From: Acephala macrosclerotiorum
Lineage: Eukaryota > Ascomycota > Leotiomycetes > Helotiales > Mollisiaceae
Direction: 5' to 3'
Assembly (NCBI GenBank): GCA_014904845.1
Contig: MU119497.1
Span: 1-63,718 of the forward strand
DNA: 63,718 bases
The position numbers and the translations under genes are program-made. Each line of letters starts with the position of its first letter. The stretch's first letter is position 1. Shown here piece after piece: positions 12,300 through 22,715 of this stretch. The notes under the pieces are model-generated. The model was not told the DNA's origin. It made no database searches and saw nothing but the letters and a program-made list of their open reading frames with translations.

Positions 12300-12590
12300 T
12301 AGACATCGAGGTAGACTTGTTGCACATCGCAGGCAGCGGCAGCGGGAAGGCCAGCCGGCGGGACCATGACTGGACAAAGCAAGCTTTCAGAAGGCCCTCC
12401 ACCCCCAATAAGTGGTTCCGCCCCACTGCCGCCTCCTGCGACGTTCAACAATCAAGTTTTGTTGCACATCGCAGCCTCATCCCTAGCCACAATACAGGAG
12501 GAGTCGACAGACGGCGTACGGGCGATTGTTGTCGGGCCTAGATGTCAAGGACCCGGGCCGGGGAACGTGCAACGAAACCGTATTTCAGGG
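12300..12590. repeat. Reverse-oriented copies of the dispersed GC-rich repeat
   Basis: Contains two copies of GTTGCACATCGCAG (about 12318 and 12460) and a weaker GGCCGGGGAACGTGCAAC near 12555, with CCGCC/GGCGG rich flanks. These are the reverse complement of the cores at 4560-5265. The stretch lies between the SV2-like transporter and the short-chain dehydrogenase and shows no coding frame of its own. Confidence 0.5.
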
Positions 12591-12680
12591 TTCTGCAAGT
12601 TGCGGCTATCCAGAGCTTCGGAGACATATTTAGCACTTGATTGCCCCATCTCAATGTCTCTCACAAGTTGGGATCTTAAT

Positions 12681-13753
12681 TCATGGCTCATTACAATATC
12701 CCTCCAAGAAATTCACTTCCAGCGTATTCAATTGTCCCCTCTTCAACCCCTCCCTTCCCACCGTAAGCAACTTCTCAACATCTTGCCTTGAGTCCAAGTA
12801 CAATCCACGAAGTTCTTTCCCCTTCCCGGCCGAAAGCCAAGCGCAAGTCTGCCCACAGAGCGAGGGGTCATCTTTGAACAAATCTTTATAAAACGCCTCA
12901 TCTCTCACAATCCCATATTTCTCCACCACGTCATCCGCTGTCGCCGAGCTACCCATAGCAGTCAAAACACCCCCAGGGTGAAGCGCATAGAACTGTATCT
13001 CCCCGTCCAAACCATCCATTTCCATCTCCCTTTGCAACGTACTCGTCATCCTGATCACAGCCGCCTTACTCGTATTATACCCCAAACACATCGGTACATC
13101 AACTGTCCCGGACTTCGACGCTATGTTTATCACACAGCCGGCACGACGTGCGATCATGGAGGGAAGGACAAGGTGCGTTGTTATGAGAGGACCTTTGAAA
13201 TTGACTTCGATTTGTTTCCACACACTTTCGAAACTCGCCATCGCGAGCGGCCGCTGCTCGAAGATTCCGGCGTTGTTTACTAGTATACTATCCATGACAC
13301 GCATCATCAGCACATCTTTTTCTCCCTTCAAATCAGGAAATAGAGGCTGGACGCGGACTCGATAGCACCCAGATCTTTCTCCACCTCCGCAAACACCTTC
13401 CTCACACTTTCTAGATCCGCGACATCGCATGCATAGCTCTTAGCTATAACCCCAGTTTTCTCACATGCTGTTTGGGTCTCTACTAGGCTTGAAGTCGTGA
13501 GGTCGAGGAGTGCGACATTAGCGCCAGTTTTAGCTATCGAGAGGGCGATTGCTGCTCCGATTCCTGTTTTTCCCGAGTTAGAAAGGTGTGGGCAAGGGCG
13601 GAGGGGAGAACGATGGGAGGAAGTGCCTCTAGCAGCTCCTGTTACGACTGCAACCTTTCCTACATGTGTATCTGCCAATGCTTCTGAGGAGATGGAGGGG
13701 TATGGGTCATGGTGGAGAGGAAAAGTTGAGATGCCGAATTCTACTGGATCCAT
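12681..13753 (-). CDS. Short-chain dehydrogenase/reductase (classical SDR)
   Basis: Minus strand, three exons: 13753-13627, 13563-13359 and 13287-12681, giving 312 aa. The cofactor site TGAARGIGAA is assembled across intron 1. Then come a D-L-T/D-V-A-D acidic pair, the NNAG stretch assembled across intron 2, the catalytic Ser region (NIASKSG) and the YNTSK catalytic Tyr/Lys. The C-terminus reads HPGGVLTAM. Intron 1 (63 nt) begins with GC instead of GT, while intron 2 (71 nt) is GT-AG. NAD(P)-dependent oxidation or reduction of a hydroxyl or keto group is expected; the substrate is unknown. An in-frame ATG at 13780 is an alternative start. Confidence 0.85.
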
Positions 13754-14529
13754 GTTTCTGTTCCCACGCACACTCTCCAAGGGTCAACTGAACTACCTCT
13801 CGAACGAAATATTATTTAGACAATGTCAAAAACTTTTCTGGGGATAAATAGAGTTGTATTTGAGACCTGCATCGGATACATGAAGCCTCTATGTGGGGCC
13901 CCCACATTCGAGGATTTACCCCACATCACCCACACCACATAGATACCTCTTTTCCCCAACGGGCAGTCACTTTCCCCAGTATTGGGCTGTTTTGTTGCAT
14001 GTCGTCTTGCTGCAATGTCCACTTGGCCTTCTTCTTTTGGTCTCGGCACGGTCCGGTGAAAAATAGGTTAGCTCTTGCGAACATATCCTCCTTAGGTATC
14101 CTACTGCGCTCATCTCAACGCTTAGCACTGCTGCCACATCTCTTTGCATAGCCGCTATCCATAACTCCGGGGTTTTCGGTTCGTTATTTCGTCCTTTTTC
14201 ACATGCTAGAGATCGTACTAGCGTAGTTACTGCTTGACAGAGTCAAGTGTCCGAATGCAAATTCCAGTTTCTTGCGACGCAATTCTTTCTGCAGCTTGGG
14301 GGAAGGTCATACTAAATACAAACATTGGCGACTCTGGTGATGCCGGATATGTCTTGGACAGAGCATGGGATCCCAATAGATTTAGCTGTTTGCTAGCAGC
14401 CAGCACCCTAGTCGACATTTTGCGTCAGATACATGCCTCATCTCGGCTTCTCGGCTCCTCGAGAACGCGAGGCCTTAGACCAAATAGAACACCTTCTCGA
14501 GCAAACGGCGGGGCTATCATTATTAGTAA

Positions 14530-16131
14530 CTACTCAACTTCCAATAGGAGCCGAGTTTTCTTACGGTCGTCATTTCTCAGAAACGGTGGCGGAAGTACAG
14601 GACTGGGTCCTGTACTTAACAGCCCCATCTCCTCTTCCCCAATCCAGCTCATCTCGGGCGCCATCCCACATCTCCGCTTCGGAAACATCAACAAATCCAT
14701 CAAATTCTTATCATCCCCATGCCATCTCTCAAGATAACGACAAATTGCTTCGCATTCAAGAACAGCTCGGCGTTCAATCCACCAAACTGCTTTCCAGACC
14801 TTCGCATACCAGTATGCGAGCAGCAACAGCGCTCTCGGATCCCGTTCCCGTAATAAGTTTTTGAAATCCTCCTGCATATGGGAGATGAAAGCCAGAAATC
14901 GAATGATAGATCCACGCTCGCATGGGATCTGGAGCAGAGGTATAAGGATGTGTATTTGGGTGTAGTAAGGCGAGGTCTTCGCTGAAATCCATTCACAAAG
15001 GCCAAATACCTCCACAAATTGTGGCGGTACACCTTCGATGCCGTTGAGTGGGATGCTGAATGGCGGATGTGCGGTCTCGTAATCACGTTTCATGACTGCG
15101 AAACGAGAACCTGGTCGAAGTGGGTTGACGAGGTTCCAGATTGCAGATTTGGATTCGGCGATGTTGATCCATTCTAGAGGGTCAGTGGCATCGTGCGAGG
15201 ATGGGGCGAGGGGCCATGAATCATAGGGGGAAGAAGCGTCGGTGAGTGAGAAGGCGATCAATCCCAGCAAGGCAGCTGTTGCCCAGAGTCCATCACGATC
15301 GTCGGGGAGAAGTGGGAGGGAGAGCTTGCGGTTGAAGAGGGCGGCGGCTCGGGAGAGGTGGTAGGTTTCCGTGAGAGTTTGCTTTGAGTACGGGTTTGGT
15401 GAGAGGTATCGGTCGTGGATGGCGGTGAGGACTTGCACCACATGCATGAGATATGGATGCTGGAATTCATCAGCAACTTAGGAAATAGAAGAGGAGGAAA
15501 ATAGCAAGAACACCAGTGGATATGCGAAGAAGAGAAGCAATGGGAGAGGGAAAGCTCTTACGGAAAGAGCAAGATCAACAGTCAAGCCAGCAAACAACTT
15601 CCCTGCATTCTTTGTCCCAACGGTATGCACAGTCCTATTTTGGAAGCGGTCAAGCCGGCTTAAACTCTCCATATCAAGTTGAAAGCTTGACGTATCATCG
15701 CCTGTTATGATAGGTGGATACATAGTACGTGGGACACCCAAATGGGGGAAGACAACTTGAGTTGTTGGTCCGGGTGTTTGAGGTTGGGTTATTGGACTGG
15801 TCAGGGTCACTTGCTTGTCATAGGATGGCTGGAGGTCGGCAGCCTTGGAATCGTAGTTACAGGTCACGCCGAAGGAGACACATTTCTCGCACTTGGGGCG
15901 TGTTTCGTCACACTGACTAGTCAGTCATAGGCCATGGAGGAGAGTGGCACTGAACTCACCTTAACTTTTCGGAGTTTACCTGATGTTGATTAGTTTGACG
16001 TTCGATAGAATCCCCTTGGCCAGATATTTAAGCTTACAATTCCTACAGCCACGCCTAGACTTGTTATGAGCTCGTCGTTTACGGACTGTTCCCTCTTTCG
16101 GACCTGATGTCTGCGGGGTCTTGGATGGCAT
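14530..16131 (-). CDS. Zn2Cys6 transcription factor, UPC2-like
   Basis: Minus strand, four exons: 16131-16038, 15979-15960, 15912-15562 and 15459-14530, joined to 464 aa. The binuclear zinc cluster (CRNCKLRKVKCDETRPKC followed by CVSFGVTC) is split over three exons; exon 2 is only 20 nt. The linker is basic (KRRAHNKSRRG) and the middle is Pro/Thr rich. The regulatory domain starts at HPYLMHVVQVL, as in sterol-uptake control proteins (UPC2/ECM22-like, Fungal_trans_2). It is a nuclear activator or repressor. It is divergent from the reductase at 16821, and a motif array lies in the shared promoter (16346-16478). The nearest expected targets are itself, the SDR and the reductase; this is inference. 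Confidence 0.85.
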
Positions 16132-16345
16132 GGTGTTGTACCGCTCAACAATTTCTTCTTGTGGATGAATTATACAGTAGTCGACTCAGATATGGTACAT
16201 TCAGCCTTGACTATACATTCATGAATACGATGTGAAGGGAGAAAAGCTGCAGATGGGATGGAAGGAGGATGGAGGAGGTGAGATGAGGCAAAGACCTTGA
16301 GATCTCGGACTTAAGTACGGGTCAATCATGACTCCGATTGGGTAA

Positions 16346-16478
16346 TTAACCCCACATCCCGCGGGATCTAACCTCAAATCGTATTCAAAATGGAGCTAAC
16401 CCCTTTTCGTATTGTCTCTCAAGGATTAAAGCTAACCCTCTTTCGGATAGGGATCAGCGCTAACCTCTTGTCGGATTG
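16346..16478 (+). promoter_or_regulatory. Five-copy spaced motif array (YTAACC-N5-TCGKAT)
   Basis: Five elements in one orientation keep the same internal spacing. They are TTAACC-N5-TCCCGC at 16346, CTAACC-N5-TCGTAT at 16368, CTAACC-N5-TCGTAT at 16396, CTAACC-N5-TCGGAT at 16432 and CTAACC-N5-TCGGAT at 16460. The array is about 215 bp upstream of the Zn2Cys6 gene start and about 340 bp upstream of the reductase start, between divergent genes. The TCGTAT half resembles the TCGTATA sterol element bound by Upc2-type proteins, and TCGGAT holds a CGG triplet usual for Zn2Cys6 sites. Binding by the adjacent regulator is inference. Confidence 0.5.
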
Positions 16479-16820
16479 ACAACTTCAAATCTCTCTCTAA
16501 CTTTCGCTTCGACACTCTATCGACGATGAAAGCATTCCATGACGCCTACACTTTCGTTGATGGACATGGAAATATCGGTATTACGACTAAAGCCCCTCTT
16601 AGCTCCCTCTTCGCTACCTCTCCTGAATCCTCCGCCGCCGACAATGTTTCTCCTCACGCAGAGTCCATTGCGTTGCAGCATGAAAGTCCATACCGCAAGT
16701 GTGGTATATAATGACGAGCACTTCCCTCGTGTTGTGCTCCAGTATCATCCCCTTCATTAAATTTTAACATTTAAGTCTTTATCTCATCTGCATCAAGCAG
16801 CCACAAGCATCACTAGAATC

Positions 16821-17950
16821 ATGTCTCAATCTCTCCCCAAGACCTGCCGCGCCGTCGTCTGCCTTGGTCCAACAGGGCCAATGGAGATACAAACCATCCC
16901 AACACCAGATGCGGTCCAAGGAAGCGTTGTTGTTCGTGTCCTCAACAGCGTCGTCGAGCCCGGCATCAAGAGCATTCTCTCCGGCCAGCTTCCGCACTTT
17001 TACTTTCCCACGCCAATGGTGTTTGGCGCACGAGCCATTGGTCGAGTCGCAGCAACCGGTCCTGATACTACCTCTCTTGAGGTCGATCAACTCGTCCTTC
17101 TCGATCTCCACATCCGAGCTCGCGATGATCCGAATGTGCAGATGCTCTGGGGAGCTGGCGTGTTCGGAGGAAATCCTGCGGCACATAAGTTGATGGATAG
17201 ACTTTGGAGGAATGGGATGTTTGCGGAATATACGCGAGCTCATTGGAGAATTGTTATGCATTGAATGAGGCTGTCCTGATGGGAAGTCCTTCGGGTGGCG
17301 GTCTTGGATATTCTGTTGGAGATTTGGCCCTCCTTACGAGACATACAGTGGTATATGGTGGATTTCGCGGCATCGATCTCAAGGCCGGCGAGACCGTCAT
17401 TGTCGCCCCAGCCACTGGTGTCTACAGTGGTGCTGCTGTCGAAGTAGCTTCTGCCATGGGAGCTCGTGTCATTGCCGTGGGACGGAACCTGGAAACATTG
17501 AAGAAAGTAGCTGCCAACCTCCCAAGGGTTCATGCCTTGCAATTGAAGGGCGATATCAACGAAGATCTCGCTGCTCTGAAGAAGTTTGGCACCATCGACG
17601 CGTATCTCGATATCTCTCCTCCCGCTGCCAACGAATCCACACATATTCGAAGCTGCATCATGGCTGTCAAGCAGTGCGGCAGGGTTTCTCTGATGGGAGT
17701 CATCATGAAAGATATTGCAATCCCATATGCGATGGCAGTCATGCAGAATCTCACGATTCGGGGCCAGTATATGTACGAAAGAGAAGATGTCTGGGGCTTG
17801 ATCAAGCTTGCTGAATCTGGATTGCTAAAGTTGGGAATCGCAGTTGGGCATGAAGTTGTTGGAGAATTCGGCCTCGAGGATCACGAGAAGGCTTTTGATG
17901 TTGCGCAGCAGAATCCTGAAGCTGGGGAAAAGGATCTGTTGACTATGTAA
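16821..17950 (+). pseudogene. Medium-chain (zinc-independent type) alcohol dehydrogenase/quinone reductase, frameshifted
   Basis: Two overlapping forward frames, 16821-17264 and 17204-17950, together make one MDR protein. The first half has the GroES-like fold (VVRVLNSVVEPGIKSILSGQ, YFPTPMVFGARAIGRVAATG). The second has the Rossmann part (GETVIVAPATGVYSGAAVEV, GARVIAVGRN) and a standard C-terminus. The total of 1130 nt is one short of 377 codons. The frame changes at about 17240-17243, inside a segment conserved as EYTRA..LENCYALNE, so one base is missing and there is no intron. No catalytic zinc cysteines are seen. It is either inactivated or carries a one-base assembly error. It is divergent from the Zn2Cys6 gene. 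Confidence 0.78.
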
Positions 17951-18236
17951 TGGGATAGCGCAGTGGCTCTTACTGTAGAAATCAATGATTTGAAATTGAA
18001 GGCAGCGAGTGCTTGGCAGCCCCGACCTTTCACTGTCGTTGTAGAATTCACGTCTTCCTGCCATTGTTGGGAAGGCTGTTAGATTTGTGGTGTGGATAAG
18101 GCTTGCATGTTTACATCACAAAAGCAAAAAGTCATTTTCATTCATTTCACAGTGCAAAACAAAGAAGCACATCAAATCTTTTCCCTTGATGCTGTTTGCA
18201 TGTTGAGATGCTAAGCAAGTGTTAATTTCAAGGTCC

Positions 18237-18663
18237 TCACGCCTTCCTCCCTCCAGCAATCACATCACGCGTCACTCTTCCTCCAACACTTCCTTCTCCA
18301 GCCTTCTTTACATCAAGTGGAAGATTTCTTTGAAGTTTTCAACGGCAGAGGACATGGATTTATATCTATGATCTTCGGTCAGCAGAACTCTGAGAATCGT
18401 CTTCCCAGGAAGCTGAGGCAGCATTTGCTCAAGATGCTGGGATACATCACATACCTTTTGACAAATTTACATCTTTCCAAGAACCGCATCGGGGTTCTTC
18501 TCAGCGACATCAATCTCATTCTGATACACGTTGGGAACAAGTTTGTCTCCATCAGTAGCGACAACTCGAAGGACAACGGCGATCACAGCGTCGGCGGCTT
18601 CATCATGACAGCTCTCTTGTCTGAGTGTGCAACTGGAAACGCTAGTGCTGTGACGGCAGTCAT
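18237..18663 (-). pseudogene. Possible small secreted protein gene, frame disturbed
   Basis: Low-confidence call. On the minus strand a hydrophobic signal-like start (MTAVTALAFPVAHSDKR, from 18663) runs into a stop after 26 codons. The overlapping frame continues with a tidy helical segment (EAADAVIAVVLRVVATDGDK, then PNVYQNEIDVAEKNPDAVLG) ending near 18467. A donor (GTAAAT) there, a CTGAC branch-like site and an acceptor near 18370 suggest a further exon. The open tail at 18310-18237 (VKKAGEGSVGGRVTRDV) also looks coding. The signal and body lie in different frames, so it is either a decayed gene or one with an intron I could not place. Confidence 0.3.
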
Positions 18664-19329
18664 GGCGAACACGAAAGAGGTGATGAATCCACGTGTGATG
18701 GCGGTTGTGAATGAAGTGGTGTTGGGAAGGTTGAAGTTGTGTGTTGTGTTGTGCTGAAGAGGATCTGAGGATCAAATGTCTTGCTTGCGATGCTGAATTA
18801 AGACTTATTGAACTAGTTCTTGGCTGTGTTATAAGTCTCTGTCTTTCTACGGCTTGATTTCACTCTGGTAGTTTGCGCTGTTGGTATCACGTGATGCCTT
18901 TACTTATTTCCACCTCCATCACGCTTCATCAAGTACTGATCCTTCCAGGCTGCTGGAGACCGCTCTTGGGGAGATCATGCACGAGTGAGCGATATTTGGG
19001 TCACATCCTGGAGTAGCTCCAGGATCGGCGTCCGCGCGCGCGAAGATTTAGCCGATGTAATCTTACTTTTTTAAAGTGCTGCGTTATTGTCAGATATTTT
19101 GTGATTTTCGGTACTGTATGTGTGGGACTCAATTCTGCGATAATTCGATGCCCTGACTTCTTGATTATTTTTTCGGGGCTCGTCGTGTGCTAAGGTCGTC
19201 TCTGCTGAGCTAGTCGCTGGCACCAAGTGTCGCCAACCGTCAACGTTGAGCTCAAAGGACTTTTAGACATCAAGGTGCAAGAGACCTTAACCGCTTCTTT
19301 CTGCTTCCAGCGACCTTGAATCATCGAAG

Positions 19330-20248
19330 ATGCAATACATAAAGCGTCTCCTTTCAGGTCGGCATAGCCATTCCGTGTACATTGCAGTCGCGAACGATGA
19401 ACCAAAGGATATCTCGCCATATTTCCAGCACCATCAGCCTTCATGGACGTTCAGTCGGATCACGGAAATGATATATTGCTCTATGTGTGTTTTGATGTTC
19501 GTATCTGGAACCTGGATGTTGTTATTTGCACGTCGCATCAAACCCACCGATGCCCAATGTGCAGGTCAAGTGAGCGTCTGGTGTGAGTTTGTCGCTGTTG
19601 ATTCTCATGAAGGTTTTCTGATCTGTATTATCTTTCAGCTCCAATACTTGAAGCTGTCGAGTATGGGGAGGTAAATTGGGTCAATTATTTCACGCACAAA
19701 ACTCCATGTCGTGGCCCGCCTACACCTGAACTGGAGCAAAAGTGGCTTGACCTCCAGGACTGTAAGCTTTCACCTCTTGATTGAAAATTCTCTCCTTAAT
19801 CACTGATTCACAGTATTAGTTCCCAGCATATCAATCCCAGCATCAAAAATCCCTCTCAACAGATCAATCGAAGAGGGGTTCAAACCAGCCCTACCCCCCT
19901 TCAGCCCGGCTACATCACCGGTATCGAAGTCTTCCATCACCTACGATGTCTCAACACCATTCGGCAATACACATGGCTCCACTACTGTGACGAGATACCC
20001 GAGGACTTTAGGATGGGCAAAGTTGCGAATCGGATGCATGTTGATGATTGTATTGAGACTCTTAGATTGGCTTTGACTTGCATGCTGATGTTACGCCGTA
20101 TCTCATTTATGAGGATAATGAGAAACATGTTAGTGCGAGGGCGGATTTCAATGCTTTTCGTAAGTGTAAGAAGTTTGGCCTGTTGGCGCATTGGGTGAGA
20201 GCGAATTCTCATATTCAGACAATTGACCAGAGTAGAGCAAAGGCGTAG
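19330..20248 (+). pseudogene. UstYa-family (DUF3328) protein, copy 1, two frameshifts
   Basis: Exons 19330-19582, 19639-19761 and 19814-20248 with GT-AG introns of 56 and 52 nt. The N-terminal cytosolic part is followed by one membrane helix (MIYCSMCVLMFVSGTWMLLF), then SPILEAVEYGEV and the RGPPTPELEQKW motif typical of UstYa proteins. The two conserved His/Cys motifs are present but altered: HHLRCL for HxLHCL and HVDDC for HVDHC. The frame is one base short at the C run 19894-19899 and again near 20079-20081; with both counted the length is about 270 aa, like copy 3. UstYa proteins carry out oxidative cyclisation of ribosomal peptides in the secretory pathway. I read this copy as inactive. 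Confidence 0.75.
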
Positions 20249-20586
20249 CCAATGTAGCACGTCCTCTCATTTCGGAGTCTTGAGAGCAAGTGGTAGTATC
20301 TAGTAAGCACAGCGTATTTATTACTTCTCTCTCTTGAGTTTTCCAAAGCCATACTGTTGGATGTCAGTACTTTTGCAAGATGTTCCATCTCTCTCCCAAT
20401 CCCACTACTTTAGCGCAGACCTTTCCATTCGCGATCGAAAATGGGAGACAGTCCGGCTCACAAAGCGTCCCAGTTTCCAGAACCATGCCGTACGCCAGAT
20501 AATGTTGCATATGTTTATTCGTGCATTTTCTAGGTGATGGGTATATTGCGCGATGCCCCACAGAGTTCTGTATCAGTACAGCAGAA

Positions 20587-21101
20587 TCAGATGCAGAGCC
20601 GATATCTCTTTCCACGCTTGGCAGTCCCGAGGACGTCACTTGGCTTTGCAGCCTTGAAATCTTCAGCGTAAGCAGCGTTTGCCAGAACTCGGAGGATGAT
20701 GATGATTGAGTTCTCTGGAAACTCAGCTCGCTTCTGCTTCTGCTTTCCAAGAACGCCGTCCTTGTTCGCAGCGTTCACGTCCTCGGCGTAAGCGGTGTTG
20801 GCCAAGACGCATAGAATGATAACCGAGTCCTCTAGCAATTCTGCGCGCTTCTCTTTTCCAAATACTTCGACGGGATTAGCGGCGTTGAACTCCTCATCAT
20901 AGGCCTCGTTTACAAGGGGGAAGCTCGGCTCGCTCGTGGACTTGGACGTCACGGACGTGGAGGCTATTTGCGGCGGCTAAGATGGTCCACCAGCAATCTT
21001 ATCATATCAATTGCAAATGCAAATCACCCAGAGTTTCCAATACTGCTTGGTCACAATCAAGAGGCAATGGCCGCGAAGATCTTTCCTGCGAATGTCTTCA
21101 T
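20587..21101 (-). pseudogene. Candidate RiPP-type precursor with KR-punctuated tandem repeats, decayed
   Basis: Minus strand, between two UstYa-like genes. An ATG at 21101 opens with a signal-peptide-like MKTFAGKIFAAIAS. After an apparent intron (acceptor TTAG ending at 20977) the frame contains imperfect tandem repeats of about 111-117 bp. Each has a spacer AYxEDxNAAN..xVLG, then a dibasic KR (preceded by KE, KQKQ or GK) and a new unit starting A-E-L/F. Two full units and a third partial one end in KRGKRYRLCI. Signal peptide, acidic Ala/Asn spacers and kexin sites are the layout of fungal dikaritin precursors. Lesions: no GT donor precedes the stop after the signal, and the C run at 20914-20920 shifts the frame. 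The core peptide cannot be fixed from this alone. Confidence 0.5.
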
Positions 21102-21543
21102 GGCTGGATCGTGGAATGGTGTTTCTTGTGTTGTATCAAGTGTAATTTGTGCTTTGAATAGAGAAGTTGCCAACGTTGAGGAGTTGAGATTTCTGCCTTC
21201 TTCTGCTTACGCCACTTCTAAGTCTTAATCTTTCTTTGGATATGCTGTGAATTGATGCTAAAGCGATATAGAGGGAGCATAGGCACTGTTTACCACGCGC
21301 GGCCTTTGGGTAATAGCGCCTCATTCAACCCTCCAAGATCGAGCTGGCTCTCACACTCTCTCGCCTACTTAAAGAAAATAATTTCCATCACGCCCGACCA
21401 TGCGCCCATTAATTGGCAGAATGGCTACGCATTTCTGATCCCAGTTATATCTGTACATGTCCCGCGACGCACACGAGCATAAGGTGTGATTCTTGTGGGG
21501 AAGTACAAGCTCTACCGCTGATATCAAGGCAAGAATCAAATGA

Positions 21544-22224
21544 GGCAATCACTCAAATTGTAGCACATTACGCCGAGTCCAACTGTGGATCCGAACAATA
21601 TATAATGAGATTTCTAGCTTCAATGTAGGGAGCAGCGGATTTCTAGAAAGGAGACCTTACCAACTACTTCGACCACTCATATATATATATCGTGGACTGC
21701 CAACTCCGGAACGGGAGAAAGCGTGGGAGGAGCTTTGGCACTGTGAGTCACTTCGAAGGGTTACCACCAGAAACGGTTGCTGACTTGTTCGCAATAGATC
21801 CTGGGAACCCAGTTGATGCAGCAGGCGTGGCGGCTTTGAACAAGACGAGCCACCGAGAGCATATACCAATCGTTGAAAGCGATCCGGCGCATCCAACATA
21901 TAATGGAATTGTTGAAGTCTTTCACCGTCTACATTGCTTGGTATGATCATCTTGATTCGAAATGAAACAGGGCTAACAATGCAATTGCAGAACCCTATTC
22001 GGCAATACACTTGGCTTGGTCACTACAATTGGAGCGATCCTTCCGTGTCTCTGCCCATCGGTCTTTTAGACTCGATCGGTGGCCGCATGCATGTTGATCA
22101 CTGTTTTGAAGCACTTCGTCTGAGTTACATGTGCTATGGAGATATCACGCCAATCTTGATTGTGTATGATCCTGATAGGAATGTCGGTCGTGTCGCCGAT
22201 TTTAGTGTGCATCACAAGTGCTGA
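21544..22224 (+). pseudogene. UstYa-family (DUF3328) protein, copy 2, truncated
   Basis: Three exons can be followed: up to 21742, 21798-21940 and 21991-22224, with introns of 55 nt (GTGAGT donor, CTGAC branch at about 21779, CAATAG acceptor) and 50 nt. It has YRGLPTPEREKAWEEL, then HRLHCL (first HxLHC motif intact) and HVDHCFEALR (second motif intact). Both motifs are the best preserved of the three copies. A TGA at 22222-22224 falls where the other copies have Arg (HHGCRNFDKI, FRKCKKF); coding-like sequence continues in frame to 22314, so the last ~30 residues are cut off. The 5' end is unresolved: an (AT)n run at 21680-21690 precedes YRG and no membrane helix is found upstream. Confidence 0.65.
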
Positions 22225-22370
22225 AAGTTTGACAAAATTGCGGGTTGGGTCAAACAGAATGACGTAGGAATACCCTTTGTAGAAGGGCATGATCTAAATA
22301 TGCGGGAGGGATGATGAGCGGCCATTTCCTTTTAATTACCCTCCAGCAATGTATACACAAAAGGGAGAGG

Positions 22371-22675
22371 TAGGCTGCTCGTGGGGGACCCATGGTGTGG
22401 GGTTTCAAGATTTTCCTCCACCCCGGGTCCCCCGTGGTAGTTTGAGGAGCCCCATAGAGCACCGCTATTGCATAAAATGCATAAAACATGCACAATTCTA
22501 TAATTCATACGTTAATTGTGCATATTTTATGCATTTTATGCGTTTTATGTAATAGCGGTGCTCTATGAGAGGAACTATGGGGGACTTTCAAAAAAAAAAA
22601 CTCCACCCATATCCCCCCCATGGGGTGGGGGCAGCGTGGGGATTTCTCCCCCATGGTTTTTTCGCGAGCAGCCTA
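22371..22675. mobile_element. hAT-like MITE, 305 bp, with 8-bp target duplication
   Basis: Bounded by perfect 11-bp terminal inverted repeats (TAGGCTGCTCG at the left, its complement at the right) and flanked on both sides by GGGAGAGG (22363-22370 and 22676-22683). The interior is a larger imperfect inverted repeat: AGAGCACCGCTATT and ATAAAATGCATAAAAC on the left recur in complement near 22525-22570. There is no coding capacity. Eight-base duplications point to mobilisation by a hAT-superfamily transposase. Confidence 0.8.
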
Positions 22676-22715
22676 GGGAGAGGTTTATAGTATGAAATGG
22701 TTCGCTCGAGCTACA

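Noticed and set aside
20364..20750. Alternative minus-strand frame over the precursor repeats
   Set aside because: Reads the repeats out of phase, loses the repeat and dibasic pattern, and becomes Ser-rich noise.
21743..21770. 28-nt intron in UstYa copy 2
   Set aside because: Too short and creates a stop; a 55-nt intron ending at 21797 with a CTGAC branch site fits frame and consensus.
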